Below, one piece after another: positions 23,715 to 35,570 of a DNA stretch of 64,000 nucleotides. Each line of letters begins with the position of its first letter. Positions within the stretch are counted from its first letter, which is position 1. Below the pieces are notes generated by a model, which searched no databases, was not told where the DNA came from, and saw only the letters and a list, made by a program, of their open reading frames with translations. The stretch spans positions 1,364,001 to 1,428,000 of the forward strand of contig CM066294.1 of the NCBI GenBank assembly GCA_033816765.1, in the 5' to 3' direction. The position numbers were made by a program, and so were the translations under genes. This DNA is from Nothopassalora personata (Eukaryota; Ascomycota; Dothideomycetes; Mycosphaerellales; Mycosphaerellaceae).

Positions 23715-25139
23715 CTTAATATAGGTAGGCGTAGGCTAATCTAGGATCTTAGCTATAACCTTTAGGTTAGGATAGCGACTATCCGGGCTAGTAACGTACC
23801 TAACAATCTTAAGCTTTTCGTATAACTATTGGGATTTGCCTCTAGTAACTACCGTACTAGCTCTTTCTAGGTTAGTAAGAACTAGATCTAGGGAAACGAT
23901 ATGCTTAACGACCTATTTCCTTAACCTAGGCTCTACTTCTACATTCCTATAATCCTTAGTTAGTCCCTTAATACCGATGTTATCGAGAAACGGCTTCGCT
24001 CGATGCGAGATATAATTAAGTAGAATCTTTGTTACCGCACGCACGAACTAAGTAACTGAATTAGTAGCTCCTTAAGGTAGAGTCGTGTTACGTACTAGGC
24101 TAAGAGGGGTTATGAAGGCTATTAAGTCCCGGTAGGACTTATCTAAAGTGATCTAATCATAACCTAAAAACAGGTCTATAAGTGAAGCGACTCGGTACCC
24201 GGTAAAATCCTCTAAGAAGCTATCCGTGTCCGGTGGAATGTTAGCATCGCGTATAGTAACCTTATTTAGGAGTATAGCTAAGTTAATTAACCGATATAGC
24301 ACATCGCTTCTAGAGGTATTAACCTTCTTTACGACTAGGAACTAGCTATTAGAGCATGCTCCTTATAAGTATTCTAGGATGTTATTCTTAATCCGGGCTC
24401 TAATTATGCGCTTAACAATTGCCCTAAGACTTGGGTACAACCGGATAGGGCGTGCCTACTATAGCCTATAAGGGACCGTGTTAATCTTCTAAAGTAGTAT
24501 AACGTCGTGCCTAATTTACCTTATGTGACTGAAATCCTAAGCGAGGACTGCCTCCCGGTTGTAGAGCATCTTATCGAATAAGGCCCGCTCTATTAGTAAT
24601 AGCTTAATACTAACCTTAATTAAAATAAGTCGTTCTAGCGTAATCCGGCTACCTCGCTTAATACTTAAGAATTTCTTAGTTAAGTACTTCCTATCGAACG
24701 GTCCTTATCCTTTAGGCATCTTAGATTCTAGGTATAGTGCCCTACGCTTCTATTCTATATCTCCCTTAACTCGTGATTCTAGGCGCTCGTAAACGCTCGC
24801 GTCTACTAGCTTCTTCTTATCTGCCTTACGCTTATACATCGTAAAGACCTACGGCATCCTAATGTTAGCTATATGTTAGCCTACTTATTGCTTCCGTGCC
24901 TAAGCATTTAATATAGATTGTCTTAAGATCTCGGAGGGCTAATCCCCTTAAACTAAATAAACGTTAGTAATAGAATCTCCCTTAAACGCGCCTATTCTAA
25001 TTTCTACAACTCGTTCCTTTATTCTAGTACTCCTAAGCAATCCTAATAAGTAAGCTAAATAGTTGCTAGGCGTTAGAGCCTTACCGGGTTTCTATAGATG
25101 CGTTATATCGTAGTTATATCCGTTTTCCTCACTATAGCT

Positions 25140-25165
25140 ATTTACCGGTCCCGGGACCGGTAAAT
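25140..25165. repeat. 26-bp perfect palindrome (inside Giant copy 2 pol)
   Basis: Same 26-mer as 20,945-20,970. The gag-pol frame reads straight through it as LPVPGPV, so it is coding as well as palindromic. Confidence 0.85.
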
Positions 25166-28100
25166 TAAAGTCCGAGGCTTCTCCGAGATAGTACGAGAAC
25201 CTTACCGATTTTATTAAATCCGGCTTTAGTAAGTCGGTAGGTTAAGCGCCGTAACTTAACCTACCCTTCTATTTCCCGACGCTTTTAACAGTTCTTAAAG
25301 GGTCTTGTACCTGTCCGAGCTAACTAGGGTAGTAAACATAACGCTTTTACCTTTACGGCTAGTAATAGTCCCCTCCTATAAACTATTATCGCAGTTACGG
25401 GTAGTGAGTCGCACCTTGCGGGCCTACGGACGTCCTAGGATTGTTAGTAAGTTTAGATCCGAGGAGATAAACATGTCTACTTAGTAGTAAACCCTAAATA
25501 CCTAAACATCTAAATTACCTATAACACCTTTAAACTAGGCCCGCCCTCTAGCACCTCGAAAGGTAAGCTAAGCACTCGACATTACCGGTAACCTAAACCT
25601 ATAAGCGTTCCTCTAGCCGATAATATTTACCTCGGAACCCTTATTAATTAGGCACCTAATCTAGTTCTTGTTTATCCTAAACTCCGCTACTACCTAAGGA
25701 CTAGGGACTATAGTAAAGTTATTAAGAATACTAGAGAGCCCGATTTTCTTAACGTCCTTATATAGCTTAGTAGTAGGGACCGTACCCTTAGAGTAAAGTA
25801 TAGTTAAATACACTCCGACATACTAGGCCTAACTATCTTCGCGGAAGACCTCCTTATTATACTTAGGTTTATCTTCATAGGTAACTACTTGTCTAGTACG
25901 AACCTTAGGGTCCTTTCCTATAAGACGTCGTACTGTAGCGAGCTTCTCCTAAAGAGCGGGGGTGTTAGTAACGCGACCGAAGAGGGTAGCCTCGAACTAG
26001 CGACTATATCGAAACTAATCTTAGGCGTTTACATTAGGAAACGTTATCTAGAGGATCTAACTAATCTAGTAGATAATACCCTCTTCCTTTATAACCGGAC
26101 TATTACTAGCTAAACTATATTGTCGGACGTAGTTGTTAATCCTTATAGTCTTAGCATTCTATATACGCTTCCTTTATACGAAGGGGGCGTTCACGGGACT
26201 AATAGGCATATCCTTAGGCAGTCCTTTATTAGTATCGTTCCCTAATCTATTTACTTAGGCATTATTTCCCCTTCCTAGCGTTACCCCGGATTTAGCTAAT
26301 GATTAAGTTTCGCTTATTTAAGCACTAACTTTGTTAATTATTTTAACCTCCTACTAGTTAATCTTAGCTTACCGGATCTCCTATTCTAATTGTAGGCGAA
26401 CTTTCTTAGTAGCCTTAGCTCGGGCTCGTAGATCCTAGGCTAAGGACCGGGTCCTCGGGTACGGATTCTTTAGAATGCCTACGGGTGCCTTCCCTTTTAC
26501 TTTGTTAGACTACATAGGATAGGTAGATACCTCGTTAAGCTCGCCTAAGTCGATCGCCTACTCCGCTTTACTTTCTTCGAATAAGACCTAATATATCCTA
26601 GTAGCCTTCTCCGTTTAGCTAGACCGTGCGTCCTAAGGGCTAGACTCTATTAAATGCCTAAAGTTAGGAGGGGGCTTAGAATAATTAGGAGGCGTAACCT
26701 TAGTCACCCTAGTATAGTCCCTACCCATCTATTACTTACGTAGTACGGGAATCTCATACTAGTTATTAAACTCGATCGGCCTATAATGTTCTTCGAGTAG
26801 AGGGAGCATATAGAGTAGTTTCGGTTTACTGTAGTCCCTCCGAAAGTTAAACTTAGTAGGACGCAGATCGCCTTCTTTCCCTAGATACTACTAGTTATTC
26901 GGGGCGAGGTATACGTAGCCCCGGGATATTAAGGACCTTATCGCCCTACAATTAGTAGCCTAGTGCTTTGAACTACTACAGTTGTAGTAACAACTATCTA
27001 TTGCTTTAGACTGTTTACGATTCTAGGATAGGGGACGCTATATTACGTAAACCTACAGTTTAGTATCTAGGTCGTACCTCTCCGGTTATATAGAGCGTTA
27101 ATTCTCGCTCGGGTAGAAGGTACCCGCGTCCGCGACGCGACCGCGCTAGTATGTACGTATGCTTATTTTAGCTACCTTCTAGATTAGGTTATTATTAATA
27201 ACAGTCCTAAAGGTAGCCTTCTTAAGCGTGTTAATCTTAGGCTTAAGACGCGGCATTTACTTTACGACTAAGCGGTATAGCTAAGGTAAAGTAAGAGGGA
27301 AATCTATATATATATAGCTTTCTATCCCTCCTTACTATCTACGATACTAGTAGCTTTATCGAGGATCCTCTAAAAGACCCTAAACTTCTTAGGTTACTTT
27401 AGGTAAAGCCCGTAAGCCTTATAGACCGCTTTCGCGACTGCCTCTAGTAATCCCTAAAGGAGAAGGCGACTCCGGGAGCTATTATCTAAATCCTTAGGTT
27501 CAATTAGGTTACTTAAGGATACAAATAGGCGGATGAATTCCTTCACATCTTATTCTTTAGGCCTCTTGCCTTACTACGCCCTAACAATCTCCTTAAGATA
27601 TTCCCGACTCCCTAATATCGAGTAGGCGTCGAACCTTAAGAACTCTAATAAGAACGCCCTCCTAAAACGTACCTCATTAGTGAACTACCTAGGCAGTCTT
27701 ATAACTACACGCCGGATAGTAGTTTCGCAATTGCACTTAAACCTGCCCTAGAAATTATCCTTCTTAATAGATACCCGAGGCGGATACTAGTCTATTAGGT
27801 CGCTAAACCGCTCCTAGAACTTAGTAGCATTAGTACTATTAAAGAACGGATTCTTAGCACCTCCTAGAGGTAGAAAGCGAGGGCTAGCGTTTTCTATTAC
27901 TACTACTAATCGTCTAAAGAGTGTAGTTATAGTATCTATTCTAATTGTACTATTCGTTCCTATACCTATACCTAATTTAGCGGCGCTAGTTCCGCTTCTC
28001 CCTTCTTTACTAGATTTAGGTGTTTCCCCTTCCTCCGATTCCTCTATCCCCTTATAAGGGACAGAATCCCTATAGACCCCTTCTATTTTCGTAGGGTTTA

Positions 28101-28170
28101 TAGGCTGTTCGTAGCCCCTGCCTATATCGGTAAAGGTACTAAGTTTTTCTAGTAATGCAGCCGTATCTAT

Positions 28171-28437
28171 TATTACGTAGTGCTTACTTTAGAATGTACT
28201 AATACTAGTTGTTACTTAATAGGACCTTATAACCGGAATTGTTACTAAATACCTTAGACCTTAAGTGTTTTCGACCTTAGTCGACCTTAACCGTGAACCT
28301 TAACCTTAAACCTTAACCTTAAGTAATAACCTTAACCGTGAACCTTAGACCTTGAACTGTAATTTTAACCTTATAAACTGGATGCTAATACGCCACCGGG
28401 TGTACACTTAACAACCCCCCTTATTAACTACTAAAAT
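28171..28437 (-). other. Leader of Giant copy 2
   Basis: No frame. Between the 5' LTR and gag there is a direct-repeat-rich tract built of ACCTTAACCTTA-type units (about 28,250-28,345), repeated in copy 3 at about 49,330-49,430. I find no obvious tRNA primer-binding site next to the LTR. Confidence 0.5.
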
Positions 28438-28808
28438 AATGTCTACTAACTACCCTATGTAGGCCTATCCGAGTTGTGGTGGTATGGAGCGGTGCTTACG
28501 TAAGCAGGGGTATTTACCGGTCCCGGGACCGGGAAATCAGGTCACGTGACGAGTAGCGTAGTAGCTAGATAAAACAAGAGTATTAGTGGACCTAAACCCC
28601 TATGCCCTCTACTCGAGAGGTATAAATTGAATTGTTGCCTTAATGCTACGCTTACAATGCTTAGCTACGCAGTATATATCTTTAATAGCTATACTAGGTC
28701 CTACTAGCTTACCTAAATGTCTAATTAAACCTAAATGAAATTAGGGCAAGTTGGACCTAAGGGACCCCCTCTAAACCTAAGGTTAACACAACCTATTAGT
28801 CGTTAATA
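28438..28808 (-). repeat. 5' LTR of Giant copy 2 (371 bp)
   Basis: Pairs with 16,618-16,988. Palindrome core at 28,517-28,532 and GTCACGTGAC at 28,541-28,550. Followed by the CTAGT duplication. Confidence 0.85.
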
Positions 28809-29521
28809 CTAGTATATATCTAGCCTTTCCGGATATCTTAGAGTCGTATCGTCGTTCTATAGCTCTCTCGTAGAGCTTATCGTTAAGATTAATCGTAACT
28901 CTAACGAGGTCGCCTAAGCTATCGATCTCCCGACCGTCCCTTATTAACTCGTCCTTAATATACTCCTTTAGTCCTCTTCGGTACATAACTTAAAGTGCTT
29001 CGTTATCCTAATCGGTAAGTTACGCGTATTCCTAGAATTTAGCGGCATATTCGGCAGTAGATGTCTTCTAGGTTAAATACTAAATAATACGAACGGTAGT
29101 AGCGATCTTATTAGAGACACTAAAGACGCTCTTTATAGTATGCTTAAGATAGTTATATAACCTAAAGATTCCGTCGGTATTGTCTTCTCCGTTACTATCT
29201 AGGTATTCCCTAAGGAATAGTTTAACCTAATACTATGCTCGTACTCTTAAGAAGGTAGTAGTAAAGATAGGCTTAAGGTTCTTAGGTATAGAGTTAAATA
29301 AGAAGTATATATCTATCTAAGAGACCTAAGTATCGAACTTGTCTCGGTCGCTATAGTAGTATTCTAGCTTACTAACCTTAAGGGTGTCGTTACCTATATA
29401 AATAGCTAAGGCATTAATAGTATTATTCGCGGTCTAAGGTCGTCGGGCTCTACTTACTTTACTAGGGGCGGGTGTTCCCCGCTTACTCTATCGGTCTCCT
29501 ATCGTAGAGGGCGTTTAAAGC
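28809..29521 (-). pseudogene. Family-B gag fragment, piece 3 (N-terminal gag)
   Basis: Continues 15,713-16,617 beyond Giant copy 2. The 28,783-28,986 minus-strand run RRGLKEYIKDELIRDG...YERAIERR is the Gypsy capsid region and aligns with 8,830-8,930. It ends GCGTTTAAAG next to LTR-A, the same gag-leader edge as at 9,470. Confidence 0.8.
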
Positions 29522-29925
29522 TATTAGGTTTAGTATAACCTAATAATATTATAAGTTAAGAAGATAAGCTTAATCGGGTTTGTTCTCGGGCCGATAAGAA
29601 GTTAAGGGAGAGTAATAAAGTAGTAGCTATCTTATCTCGTAGAGACTAAGTAGCAGTAAGGTAGAGGTTATGTTATAGTGTATTCTAAACAGTAATATTA
29701 AACAGTAAGTTGAACGCATCGAAACCATAAGGGGTTCTTAGCGTCCCTAAATACAAAGGAGATTCGTAGATCTCGGTAATTAGTCTAATTATTCTAAGTA
29801 TAAGTAGCCTAATTAGTCTAAGTATAAGCAGTCTAATCGCCCTAAGTCTAAGCGCTTAGGTAGGATAAGTCACGTACTCGTCTCGTTATTATAATTCTAG
29901 AGTCTATAAGAATTATTCCGTAACA
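29522..29925 (-). repeat. LTR-A of family B (5' LTR, 404 bp)
   Basis: Matches 4,147-4,574 with one fewer ~24-bp tandem unit. It is followed by the CCCCT duplication and then family-C gag. Confidence 0.85.
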
Positions 29926-29972
29926 CCCCTCTAAAAGGCGTTAGCTCTTTTAGACGCGGTTAAGTCGTATAC
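29926..29972 (-). pseudogene. Family-C gag fragment (right half)
   Basis: The minus strand reads GCCTTTTAGAG next to the CCCCT duplication and matches 57,541-57,585, upstream of the part found at 3,599-4,146. The match ends near 29,972 where Copia sequence begins. Confidence 0.7.
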
Positions 29973-32900
29973 CTATCTAGCTCTACGCTTCTTAATAGAA
30001 CTATTAGGAAGGTACTTATAATATAAGACCTATTTCCCTATAAGTAGTTCCCTACCTTTAGCAACTTTCCTAGATAAGATCTATATAATATATTTTATAT
30101 CCTCTAAGGAGTTAAATTCCTTTCTAATTACTCTAATCTATTAAGCTCTATTAGGTCTATTTAATACTTTAGTTAGGGTAGTAGGATCTATAAGCTTCCC
30201 CTTCTTTATATTATCTATAGCTAATATAGCGAATACTTTATTAAGTTTACTATAATTATAATAGGATCTATTCTATCCTAAACTTCTCCTTATTAGCTTA
30301 GAATAGACTTTAGCTTATTTAGGCTTTATAGGCTTATAAATCCTATCTCTCTTCCTCTTCCTAATATATATGGCAGGGTAGAATAGTGTTATAGCCTAGT
30401 TAGAGTCTTCTTACATAGCTAGGGCTATATCTTCTTAGTATAGCTCTTTAGACTAAGGAGAAGTCTAAGGCTTATACTCTATAGGAGATTATTCCTAGAG
30501 CTAGGGGAATATATCTCTAAATAGTAGATATGAATCTTCTATTATATACTCCCCCTAAGACTAACCTTAGTTAGGGGAGTCTTATTATAAAGCGCTAAAT
30601 ATTTTAGGTTAGTTACTATACTATTATAGCTCCCCCTCTAGCTATATAGCTCCTCCTAAAGGTTTATATGGTTAGTAACGTACTTCTAGCGCGTAAGGCA
30701 CTTTATAAGGTATATAATTGCCCTTATAGTTATAGTAAGGGTCCTTAGGGTTATCCTAGGGATATCTTAGGAAGGTAACTTCTTCGTCCGGGATAGCATC
30801 TTTATTACTAGCTATAAGCTAGGAGCTCTTAATAGGCTATCCTATCTACTCTCCCTAAGCGACCTACTTACCTATAGGGATATAATACTACGTGTTCTAT
30901 AGGAAATCCTTATTAAAAGTTATATAGGGGATATAGGTTATCTTATAGACCTCTTTGCCTTTCTCCTACTATAGCTTCTATAGTAGGTAGTTAGTTAATA
31001 AACTACCCTAGAATCCTATATACTACTATATGTCTACTTTTATAGAGAACTTTTTAGACTTAGTATAATTATCGTTATACTTATATACTTTATATCTAAA
31101 CCTTCTTATATTCCTCAAGTCTATCTCTTTAATATTAATACCTAGGTCCTTCTTAAAGTCCTTCTATAGTACATTCTTTATTACTAAGTTAAATAGGCGG
31201 TTTATAATATAGTATGCAAAATCTATAGCTAGGGGCTAGAGGTTCTATAGTAAGCTAGAGTCTATAAGTATAGCTCTAGCCTTATTAATAATAACTTTAT
31301 TAGATGCTTTAGCAATTCTATTTTACTTAGGAGTATATAGTAATATAAAGTCCTATCTAATCCCTTCGTATTAGGTATATAAGCTAAGCTTAATGTTATT
31401 AAACTCCCTACTACTATCTAAGAACTAGATCTTAGGCGTCTTCTTATAGTAGTTCTATATTATAGTAAGCTAAGTTTTAATTACTACTAGAGTATTACTC
31501 TTCTTTAGAAGTAGTAAGTACTATCTTATCCTAGTCTTAGTATATATAAGTATAAGGCAGTATACAAAACTATTATAAGAGACTAGAGTAATTAGTCTAA
31601 TTAGGTTAGTATAGATTTTATCTAATACCTCTAGTATAGGTCTCCTAGGGATTCTTAAAATAACTCTTTATAACATTATAAGCTTATAAGTCTTATAATA
31701 TCCTAACTCTATAGTATTAATATCTTCTAGGCCCTTAACTACTTCTTTTATAGTATCAAGTAGTATACTACTAATATACCTAAGCCTCTAATGCTATCTA
31801 ACTATATTAGTTCTTAGCTTAGTAAATATAAGAGTAGTAAGTCCTTTTAATACTAATCTATCTTCCTTCTTCCTAGAACCCTTCTTTACCCTAAGGTTCC
31901 TAAAGACAATAACATTCTTTATTATCTTAATATAGCCTATAGGCTTACCCTTCTAGAATAGCATTTTAGATAGTCTATTTAGGTAAACTCTATATTTCTT
32001 ATATAGGAGTTCTATAGAGATTAGTATAGTATCTAACTCTAGTGAGTAAAGTATATTACGAAGGAGGAGGGTAGTTTCTTAACTAAAGTAGTTCTTTATA
32101 ACCTATTCTAGTTCTCCTTTAGTTATAAGAGATCCTTACCTAATGGCCTAAGAGAAGTATATAGGCCTAAGTCTTAGCCTAGTATTTTAAAGGTCTATAA
32201 GATTATTATAGATATAGAAGGATATACCTATATTATAGACTTTGTCTATAGATATTAGATTTAATATAGTACCTACTACCCTTCCTCTATATACTAGTTA
32301 TATAATTATAATAGCTACTCTAGATCTCCTATAGAGTTATCTCTAGTTACTATTACTATTAGAGCTATGGTTCTAATTAGATAATAATGTGCTTAACTAC
32401 TTATTAATTACTATAGTAATCCTCTTCCTAGAGGACTTATTACCCTTTGCCTTCTTAGCTCTATCCTTTAGGGTCTCTTTACCCTTCTTAGACTTATTCT
32501 TAGAATTCTTCTTAGGATACTACTTATAGTAGTTCGCGTTAGTATACTTATATAAGTACTATATATACTACTTATTATTATTCCTTACTTAGGAATGTAC
32601 TAATAAAGCTATTACTAGGCTTATAGGTAGTAGGTACTTACTCCTTCCTAAGAGTTATAAATATTCTCTCTAGGGTTATTAATTCTAGGAGATTATTATA
32701 TCTCTATATCCTAAGCTATTTAATATAGTTTATGCCTTTAATAAAGTATAGTCTATAGATGCCTTCTAGGAGAATAAAGAAGGATTTAAGTAGGGACTTA
32801 TTATCGACTAGAGAAGATCTAATAAACTACTCTATTGTAGTCTTATAGTTATATACCTATACTTAAAAGTCTTTATAGTACTTTAGTGTACTAGGTCTTA

Positions 32901-33330
32901 TAGCATATAGTTTAATATAACTAACTACTTTTAGAGTATTATATAGATCGATTATAATAATAGGCTTATATATTACTTTAATTAAGTTATATAACTCCTT
33001 AGCTAACTTCTCTATATCTCTAAAGTTTAGCCTCAATATAGAGTCTAATCTAGCTATAATTATACTATAGGCTTATATATCCTCCTTCTTCTAGCGCTTA
33101 TAGGCTACTATATACCCTATACTTCTAGTAATATCTTAGGGAGCTTTATTCTAGGCTTTAGGTCTACTAGTAAAGTAAGCTAATCCTTAATAGAGCTTCG
33201 ATAACAATTTAGGCTTTAAAATAAATAGGTAGAGGAGTACCCGGGCTTATAACCTATTATAGATAGGTATTTAACGAGTATAAGCTTCTAAATTAAAACG
33301 ATAGGATAGATTAGTAACCCTTATAAATTG
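29973..33330 (-). pseudogene. Truncated Copia pol of a different family (copy 3)
   Basis: Very AT-rich and RIP-mutated. Read on the minus strand it gives a Copia order: zinc-knuckle and protease region (about 33,000-32,000), gag-pre-integrase, then integrase core with FLDSSREFNNIKLS near 31,420 and NRIAKASNK near 31,310 (catalytic Glu now Lys). Next comes the start of reverse transcriptase ending at *VLYYKYLPNSS near 30,000. It stops at family-C gag, so most of reverse transcriptase and RNase H is gone. No LTR recognised. Sequence differs clearly from Copia copies 1 and 2. Confidence 0.7.
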
Positions 33331-34276
33331 CACAAGGTGTAAGACTATCTAGCTACAGAAACAGTGTAATATAGGGTGTGTGTGCCAAGTCCTAACTAAC
33401 ATAGCCATTGGTCACCTGATTCACAACACTTTCGCGTCGCGTCCGTGTCAAAACTCTCCCCCTTAATAACCTCATCACCTTCCATTACCCTATACTGCGT
33501 TGTTCTTCATTTCACATCAGGCGTACGCCGATGCCAGCCCGTAAAACTATCCTCTCTATTTCCGGCATATCACTCACGCCAGCAGAAACAGAAATCCCAC
33601 CTGCAAGGATAACCATCACGACGATAGCGCCCGTGCTCATCGTTCATGAGATCTTAGGACTTCGTCAGGTCCCGAGTTTCCGGTTCGTTCTACGCTTCTT
33701 CTGCGTACCTGAGTGCCTGACCAAGATGACGTCTCGTGTCTGACTTCCTCCACCGCAAATGGCTCTACACTTCCCAACGACCTGGTTGACACAAACTAAC
33801 GATGAAAGGAGGATCTATATGCCCTTTGTCCTATGTTTCGTGTCAAGCTGCCCACTCCAGCGACGACTTTCCGCGAGCAGTTGCCTTACAAAGAATGAGC
33901 AACACCAACCGCGCGGCTACCACACACATTCCTCCCTACCGACTGCGTGCTACTGGAAAAGGTTTCGCGACCGATCTGTGTTGCCCAGAAGCGTACACTA
34001 CTACAGCCGAACATATCCTGTACTGGGTCACTATTCGACAAGACCCTTTGGCGGCGTCGCCGCAGACCATCCACACCTTCAGCATCCACCTTTTTGCAAC
34101 AATGACTGCTCAGTGCATATACTTTGAGTGCTTGTTCGTCCGTATTACATTCGGCCCGTATCTTCTTGCTCTTGCGGACTCGGGACCGTTTCGTTGTCCA
34201 CATTCCAATTCACTTGCAGCTTTCCGAAGAAGACGATCTGAACCTGAATTGTGTCCCTTGGGGAGACCATCCCAAG
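33331..34276 (+). promoter_or_regulatory. Upstream region of the 34,277 gene
   Basis: RIP signature stops near 33,330 and ordinary composition begins. No homologous gene is recognisable. Three overlapping plus-strand ATG frames of 70-187 codons begin at 33,531, 33,759 and 33,802, but none has a recognisable domain and they overlap one another. Pyrimidine-rich stretches and CA-rich tracts fit a promoter and 5' leader with possible upstream ORFs. Confidence 0.4.
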
Positions 34277-35302
34277 ATGACCACTCCAAACATCAAACAG
34301 TTACACTGGACGCAGCGGATCACGCTCGTCCGCCACACCCTACACGCAGCGAGCCGCAGCGGTGATTTTGGCTTCTTCAAATCGCTGCAGGCAGCTGGCT
34401 TGTTGGAAGGCACGAACCACTTTGCAACACTCTCCGCAACGTTGGGCGATGATGCCGATGCATTGTTGGCTGCATTGGACAACTTGAACGGCGCGCTCTC
34501 GTTCATGCACCAGGATGCGTTTCAGAACGTCTACGATAACCTGAAGAACTCGATGCGCGATGAGGATAAGCAAGCAGACCGATCGAAGCTCTACGTCGAT
34601 ATCAGCATGCAGAAGAGCAAGGCAGAGATGGCGATCGACAAGCTCTCCAATTCTGCCATTGCCTTGATCAACCAGGCACCTACTCATGCACAAGAACAGG
34701 CAGCCAATGTCTACATCACTGGCCTGACCTTGGTCGCTGATTGTGTTGAGGTGGTGCACAAGCAGTTTGACACCCTGGACCAGAAGATGGACGACTTCAT
34801 CCGACTTGAGGACAGCTTCAACACCATCAAGGCATCAGTCTTGGCCGGGAACGCTGGCTTGAAGGGCATCTTCTACATGCTGGACACTCATGACCACAAC
34901 AACGAGGACAAAACACCACGGAATCTCAGCATTTCAAGTGCTGGGAGCAACCTCTTCCGCAGAATGTCGAATGCTTTCCAGTCAGCACCTGCTACTGAAG
35001 GCCGCAGCTCCAGCATCGGAAGCGCAGGCGCCCAACGGGCGTCAATCGGTGGCTCGATGCCGGTCTACCGCACACCCAACTATGTGCGAAACAGCGTCAG
35101 CGCCTGCTGCCCTACCAGCATGCCCTCGAACGTGAACTTTGACGCCTTCAACAAAAACAGCTTCATGAGCCACAAGCTCAGTGCCATCCCACCGACGCCT
35201 GCCACGGAGGACGAAAACATGGATCCTTTCGATACGATTGGAATGCCCCCGGTGCCAGAAATTCCTGCCGAGCAGCGTCGAATGACCCAAGCGGTGATGT
35301 GA
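34277..35302 (+). CDS. Unrecognised 341-residue protein (helical N-terminus, disordered C-terminus)
   Basis: The open frame extends upstream to 34,124, but the first ATG is at 34,277, in a good fungal context (CAAGATGA), giving MTTPNIKQLHWTQ. No intron is needed. Residues about 10-215 are predicted by eye to be mostly amphipathic helices with a cluster of charged residues (DNLKNSMRDEDKQADRSK, about 93-110). Residues about 220-341 are Ser/Pro/Ala-rich and probably disordered, with an acidic stretch EDENMDPFD. No signal peptide or transmembrane segment. Codon use is normal and CA/TG are retained, so it has escaped RIP. I do not recognise the family. It is tandem with the HRI1-like gene, 268 bp upstream of it. 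Confidence 0.75.
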   Translation: MTTPNIKQLHWTQRITLVRHTLHAASRSGDFGFFKSLQAAGLLEGTNHFATLSATLGDDADALLAALDNLNGALSFMHQDAFQNVYDNLKNSMRDEDKQADRSKLYVDISMQKSKAEMAIDKLSNSAIALINQAPTHAQEQAANVYITGLTLVADCVEVVHKQFDTLDQKMDDFIRLEDSFNTIKASVLAGNAGLKGIFYMLDTHDHNNEDKTPRNLSISSAGSNLFRRMSNAFQSAPATEGRSSSIGSAGAQRASIGGSMPVYRTPNYVRNSVSACCPTSMPSNVNFDAFNKNSFMSHKLSAIPPTPATEDENMDPFDTIGMPPVPEIPAEQRRMTQAVM

Positions 35303-35570
35303 CTGCTGCGAAAGACAGCCGTGCGATTTCCTAAGCTCCGTGTTGTGGCTCACAAACTGTATATACGTGTACAAATGATCTCATCAAGTAACGGCTGTCT
35401 GTATATAATGAACACATATGTTGTACATAGTGAGTGAACGTATATAATATGACGGCGTCTGCCGAAACTACTGGTGACTTCCTCGCATCTCAAAAGCCTA
35501 ACTTCTGACCTCACATCATCAACACCAACCTCTTATCGCCACGCCTCAACAAGCACAACATTGCCACAAA

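Larger units (their letters stand above)
21043..28170 (-). pseudogene. Giant copy 2 gag-pol
   Basis: Gag begins near 28,170 (ATA for ATG; IDTAALLEKLSTF), with a capsid-like region (ATKF*ERFSDLID, about 27,830) and a zinc knuckle near 27,000-26,960 (C..C....H....C pattern with one Cys now Tyr). Pol follows in the same frame. Reverse transcriptase reads RLINLAILLNKVTIRDANIP near 24,290 and carries FLDNIGIK at about 23,970-23,990, so the catalytic FLDD is now FLDN. Integrase lies near 22,230-21,890. The stop is at 21,043. A solo LTR interrupts it at 23,355-23,714, and a small indel relative to copy 3 shifts the frame. Confidence 0.8.
16618..28808 (-). mobile_element. Giant Gypsy LTR retrotransposon, copy 2 (12.2 kb including a solo LTR)
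   Basis: LTRs of 371 bp at both ends with a CTAGT duplication outside (16,613-16,617; 28,809-28,813), inserted in family-B gag. In element order (right to left): 5' LTR, leader, gag-pol, intergenic spacer, ORF3, polypurine tract, 3' LTR. Without the solo LTR insertion it is 11.8 kb, the same as copy 3 and large for a Gypsy element. Confidence 0.85.
4147..29925 (-). mobile_element. Family-B chromovirus complex with nested insertions, flanked by CCCCT
   Basis: Both ends are the same LTR type (LTR-A, 4,147-4,574 and 29,522-29,925). The 5 bases outside each end are identical, CCCCT at 4,142-4,146 and 29,926-29,930, and the flanking family-C gag is continuous if the complex is removed. The outer pair therefore marks one insertion event. 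Inside are a complete-looking but deleted family-B body (4,575-9,479), a divergent LTR-B (9,480-9,840), and a second, split family-B gag region (9,841-10,081; 15,713-16,617; 28,809-29,521) interrupted by Copia copy 1 and Giant copy 2. Confidence 0.8.

Noticed and set aside
28250..28345. Telomere-like repeats
   Set aside because: Units are CCTTAA, not CCCTAA; the sequence is internal to a retroelement leader and irregular.
34124..34276. N-terminal extension of the 341-residue protein to 34,124
   Set aside because: That frame begins at TTG; the first ATG is at 34,277 in good context.
33802..34365. 187-codon plus-strand frame upstream of the 341-residue gene (also 33,531-33,743, 33,759-34,127 and the minus frame 33,886-34,203)
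   Set aside because: Overlapping each other and the start of the downstream gene in other frames, with no recognisable domain; kept only as possible upstream ORFs.
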